In this document: one piece after another, positions 12,803 to 16,051 of the stretch
Layout of the letters: each line of letters begins with the position of its first letter
How positions within the stretch are numbered: position 1 is the first letter of the stretch
Source: a bacterium
Lineage (GTDB): Bacteria; Actinomycetota; Acidimicrobiia; Acidimicrobiales; UBA8592
Length of the DNA: 16,051 nucleotides
NCBI GenBank assembly: GCA_002713605.1
Contig: PATL01000022.1
Coordinates: 8,889 to 24,939 of the forward strand
Reading direction: 5' to 3'
Notes under the pieces: model-generated
What the model saw: only the letters and a program-made list of their open reading frames with translations
Database searches by the model: none
Told to the model about the DNA's origin: nothing
Made by a program: the position numbers and the translations under genes

Positions 12803-15800
12803 GTGTTCTTAAAATCAATGACACTAAAGGGATTCAAATCATTTGCTGAGTCAACGACCCTAGACTTTGAGCCTGGGGTCACAGTAGTCGTTGGCCCGAA
12901 CGGTAGTGGGAAATCAAATGTAGTCGATGCGATAGCGTGGGTTCTTGGAGCCCAAGCGCCAGGCACAGTACGGTCGCAAAAAATGGAGGACGTAATCTTT
13001 GCTGGAACAGCGAAAATGCCAGCACTGGGTCGCGCTGAAGTCTCGCTGACCATAGATAACGCTGCCAAAGTTATTCCTTTGGAATTCAATGAAATAACAG
13101 TTAGCCGAACGCTATTTCGTGATGGAGATAGCGAATATGCAATGAATAATGTTCCCTGTCGTTTACTTGATATTCAAGAGATGTTAAGCGACTCTGGCGT
13201 TGGACGCCACCAACACGTAATAGTTTCTCAGGGCCAAATCGATGCTGTGCTTAATGCTAAGCCGGAGGACAGAAGATCTATCATTGAGGAAGCTGCTGGT
13301 GTTCTGAAATACAGAAAGAGAAGAGAGAAGTCCGAGCGAAGATTAAGATCAACCGAGGAGAACATCACTCGCCTTCAAGACCTTCTTCGAGAAGTGAAAC
13401 GTCAGCTTAAACCTCTTGAACGTCAAGCAGATGCAGCAAGACGGCACGGATCTTTATTTGAAGAGCTGAAGACACTTAAGAGGCATCTAGCCGGTAAAGA
13501 ATTAACTGCTTTGAGGGAGGGGCTAAACGCAATTCAGCTGTTAAAGACTCAACTAGCTTCTGACGATAGGAAATTAAAGGCCGAGTTAGAAAAACTTGAT
13601 CACCAAATTGAGCATGCCGAGGGAACTCTCGTCGATAATGGATTTGATAATGGGGCAGATGAACTGGCAGGGCTTGAGCGAACCAGCGAACGAGCAAGAG
13701 GTCTCAAAGCACTTCTTACAGAGAGAATTGGTAATCTTAACCAACTTCAAGACTCTCAGGCTGACAAAGGCGTCGTAGAAACTCTTGATGCAGAGGCAGC
13801 CAGACTCAAAGCGCAACTTCTAGAAACTAATTCTTCAAAACTTGCTTTAGAGCCAGAAACAAAACAACTAAGTGACGAGGAGCGGACTTTCGAGCGCCAA
13901 AGATTCGAATTCCAAGGACGAATTTCCGCGGAGGCTGAATCGGCAGGAAGTGCAGCAGCTGAATCGAGAGGTCAACTAGCAGCCATCAATGCTACTTTGC
14001 ATGACCTGCAAGAGAAGGCAGCGGATATAAGGCGGCTTGTAGAGGAACTTAAGGATAGAGAGAGAGGTTCCGATCAAGTCACAGAAAAATTAACAACTCA
14101 AATTAACGAGATGAAAGCATCCTTGGAGTCATTAGAGAAAAATAGTAAGCACCTAGATCATCAAATAGAGATATGCCGTGCACAATTGTATGAGGCGCAA
14201 GAGAAGCATTCGGAAGCTCAACTTGAAAGCAAAGCTTGGATTGCGCGAGCTGATGCGCTTTCCTTAGCTCTCGAAGAATCAAGAGAGCGAAGCGGAATTG
14301 AAACAGTATCCGGAGATCAAGGAGTGCTTGGGGCGTTCCTCGACTTGATTGAGATTGATTCTGGTTGGGAATCAGCCTTCAATGCTGCAATTGGAAGCGC
14401 AGCAAGTTCGGTCGTAGTTCGTGACACTGAGGTAGCGAAACAATCGCTTCAAAAGATTCGATCAGCCGGAAAATCTGGTGGAGTTATTATCCCCACAGAT
14501 GGCAAGAAAAGCCCAGAAACTCCCCGCTCCCCCTTACGAGATCACGTCAGGTCCTCATCCCCCGAAATTGAATTGTTGCTTGACAGTGTTCTATCTGGCG
14601 TCCGTGTCGTTGAAGATTGGGATACAGCAATTACGGATTCTATTCAAAATCCGAATAGTATTTTAGTTACTCTTGATGGTGACTATTTCAATGGTGTCTG
14701 CTGGCGCGTCGGGCAAGCATCCACTGGAGCTACTGGGAAAGCGTTGGAAGAAGCAATCAAAAATTCTGAAGAAAAGCTTGTCGAAGTCAAGCGATCTAAA
14801 GATGAATTGGACCAGTGTAGCAAAAAGCTTGATAAAGAAGAGCGGAACAGGGATCTTGCACAGGAAGGGAAGCAAAAAGCCTCCCGTCACCTTCAAGAAA
14901 TGAAGGAAGCTGCATCTCGGGCAGAAAGTGACACCAGAGCTATCCGAGTGGAACTAGCTAACTTTGAAAAGCAACAAATTTCTGTGCAGCACGAGATCAA
15001 TCGTCAAATAGAACTCCAAACAAAACTTGCTAATCAACTCCCTGTACTTGAGGATCATGAAGCCCAATTGATCGAACGCACGAAAGCGATAGAAACTCGA
15101 AGAATAGAATTAGAGACCATAGCGGCTGAGTTAGGAGCAAAACGATCCGATATCGATGTTCGTTTCGCTTCAATTCGAGAGCGAGAGACCTACATTAATG
15201 ATCGATTACTCGAAATTGAAAAGCGACTCAAAGGCTATACAAATGAGCGGGACGACGCTGAATTCAAACGGACAAAACTTGAAAAACGATTGAAACTTGT
15301 GCTTTTCCTAAGGTCAATAGTTTCAGCAAAGGAAGTTGCGCTTGAAAATGACCTACAAGAATTACGAGGTCGACGAAAAGAACAGTCACAAATAGCTCAG
15401 AATACTATTTCGCAGCTTGAAGAACTTCGCACAACTAGAAGCAAAAACGAAAAGAATCTCTCGGAACTTCGAGAGGAACACCATCGTGCTGAGCTAAGGG
15501 AATCTGAGTACATGTTGAAGGTAGAGTCCATCACTGACTCGATCAGAAGAGAATTAGATTGTGAACCAGGCGTTGCCGTTTCAACTGAGATGCCTCCACT
15601 TCAAGACGTCACTCCTAAAAGCCGGGTAAGAGAACTTGAGAGAGAATTAAAAATTATGGGACCGATCAACCCTCTAGCTCTGGAAGAATATGAAGAACTG
15701 AATGCAAGGTATGAATTCCTTCAAGAGCAACTTCAAGACGTAAGAAATTCTCGTAGAGAATTAAACAAAGTAATAAAAAGCATAGATGAAGAAATCATTA

Positions 15801-16051
15801 CGGTATTCAGCGGAGCTTTTGCTGATATCAGTATCAATTTCACAAACCTTTTCTCAACACTCTTCCCCGGCGGGGAAGGAGCATTGAAACTCACTGACCC
15901 CGAAAACCTTCTCGAAACTGGAATAGAAATAGAAGCAAAACCATCGGGCAAAAATATCAAAAAGCTTTCTCTACTATCCGGAGGAGAGCGGTCACTGACC
16001 TCTTTAGCTTTTCTATTCTCAATATTCCGAAGCAGGCCATCCCCCTTTTAC
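12803..16051 (+). CDS. smc: Chromosome segregation ATPase SMC (3' end off window)
   Basis: The first 1083 codons of SMC, open in one frame to the window edge. It organises and segregates chromosomes with the ScpAB kleisin complex. Residues 1-170 are the N-terminal head: KSMTLKGFKSFAEST, Walker A GPNGSGKSN at 31-39, and VSQGQIDAVLNAKPEDRR with IIEEAAGVLKYRKR, the Q-loop and arginine-finger region. The first coiled coil runs from about 170 to 490. The hinge, about 495-650, begins GVLGAFLDLIEIDSGWESA and contains GKSGGVIIPTDG. The second coiled coil runs to about 980. The C-terminal head has the ABC signature LSLLSGGERSLTSLAFLFS near 1056-1074, and the window ends before Walker B. The GTG at 12803 was preferred over ATG 12818 because it gives the family's FLKSxTLKGFKSFA opening. 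Confidence 0.97.
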   Translation, partial: MFLKSMTLKGFKSFAESTTLDFEPGVTVVVGPNGSGKSNVVDAIAWVLGAQAPGTVRSQKMEDVIFAGTAKMPALGRAEVSLTIDNAAKVIPLEFNEITVSRTLFRDGDSEYAMNNVPCRLLDIQEMLSDSGVGRHQHVIVSQGQIDAVLNAKPEDRRSIIEEAAGVLKYRKRREKSERRLRSTEENITRLQDLLREVKRQLKPLERQADAARRHGSLFEELKTLKRHLAGKELTALREGLNAIQLLKTQLASDDRKLKAELEKLDHQIEHAEGTLVDNGFDNGADELAGLERTSERARGLKALLTERIGNLNQLQDSQADKGVVETLDAEAARLKAQLLETNSSKLALEPETKQLSDEERTFERQRFEFQGRISAEAESAGSAAAESRGQLAAINATLHDLQEKAADIRRLVEELKDRERGSDQVTEKLTTQINEMKASLESLEKNSKHLDHQIEICRAQLYEAQEKHSEAQLESKAWIARADALSLALEESRERSGIETVSGDQGVLGAFLDLIEIDSGWESAFNAAIGSAASSVVVRDTEVAKQSLQKIRSAGKSGGVIIPTDGKKSPETPRSPLRDHVRSSSPEIELLLDSVLSGVRVVEDWDTAITDSIQNPNSILVTLDGDYFNGVCWRVGQASTGATGKALEEAIKNSEEKLVEVKRSKDELDQCSKKLDKEERNRDLAQEGKQKASRHLQEMKEAASRAESDTRAIRVELANFEKQQISVQHEINRQIELQTKLANQLPVLEDHEAQLIERTKAIETRRIELETIAAELGAKRSDIDVRFASIRERETYINDRLLEIEKRLKGYTNERDDAEFKRTKLEKRLKLVLFLRSIVSAKEVALENDLQELRGRRKEQSQIAQNTISQLEELRTTRSKNEKNLSELREEHHRAELRESEYMLKVESITDSIRRELDCEPGVAVSTEMPPLQDVTPKSRVRELERELKIMGPINPLALEEYEELNARYEFLQEQLQDVRNSRRELNKVIKSIDEEIITVFSGAFADISINFTNLFSTLFPGGEGALKLTDPENLLETGIEIEAKPSGKNIKKLSLLSGGERSLTSLAFLFSIFRSRPSPFY

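Noticed and set aside
12818..12820. ATG 12818 as smc start
   Set aside because: It would remove FLKS, which belongs to the first strand of the SMC head; GTG 12803 gives the family's standard opening.
13470..14910. Possible frameshift or insertion in smc, because several other-frame ORFs of 60-77 codons occur here
   Set aside because: The smc frame is open through the coiled coils and hinge to the ABC signature; the other frames are shadows of coiled-coil codons.
1..16051. CRISPR array, tRNA/rRNA, insertion sequence, prophage or defence system
   Set aside because: No regularly spaced direct repeats, structural RNA motifs, transposase, integrase or defence domains were seen; apart from the short gaps described, the window is filled by core genes.

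Overview
The window is a housekeeping region of a bacterial chromosome. Base composition is in the low-to-mid 40s % G+C by eye. The gene order recG - rsmD - coaD - SepIVA-like - DUF177 - rpmF - plsX - acpP - rnc - mutM-like - smc is characteristic of Actinomycetota. The low G+C, the ATP-type PEP carboxykinase and the style of the Fpg, ACP and cold-shock-like proteins suggest a low-GC lineage, perhaps an uncultivated Acidimicrobiia-like group. That placement is inference from gene order and protein style. I see no rRNA, tRNA, CRISPR array, transposase or phage gene.

Layout. From 1 to 2508 the minus strand carries what looks like one operon, read right to left: a small divergent cold-shock-domain protein (TTG start, strong Shine-Dalgarno), ATP-dependent PEP carboxykinase, and a PLP-dependent D-threonine aldolase/D-serine dehydratase-like protein cut by the window edge. 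A divergent promoter region lies at 2509-2658. From 2659 to the end everything but one gene is on the plus strand: a FakA/YloV-type DhaL-domain kinase, recG, a GNAT acetyltransferase overlapping recG by ATGA, rsmD, coaD, a SepIVA-like coiled-coil protein overlapping coaD, a DUF177/YceD protein overlapping that in turn, rpmF, plsX, acpP, rnc, an Fpg/MutM homologue, and smc, which runs off the right edge just after its ABC signature. The exception is a 53-residue zinc-ribbon protein at 7122-7283 on the minus strand, between the acetyltransferase and rsmD.

How the genes fit together. PckA is central carbon metabolism. FakA, PlsX and ACP belong to fatty-acid activation and phospholipid acyl transfer. 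RsmD, RNase III and L32 serve ribosome assembly, and DUF177 is commonly linked to rRNA processing beside rpmF. CoaD makes the CoA precursor from which the ACP prosthetic group is derived. RecG, SMC and the Fpg-like protein act on DNA, and the SepIVA-like protein on cell division or envelope growth.

What stands out. The most interesting item is the Fpg/MutM homologue: it keeps the fold and the helix-two-turn-helix segment but lacks the catalytic Pro-Glu start, the lesion-recognition residues and three of four zinc cysteines. Other points are two tiny ORFs that bridge the fakA-recG gap through stop/start junctions, the antisense zinc-ribbon gene with a promoter overlapping that of rsmD, and TAnnnT boxes at leaderless spacing before four genes. 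I did not find a clearly new multi-gene system; most of the window is ordinary core genome.
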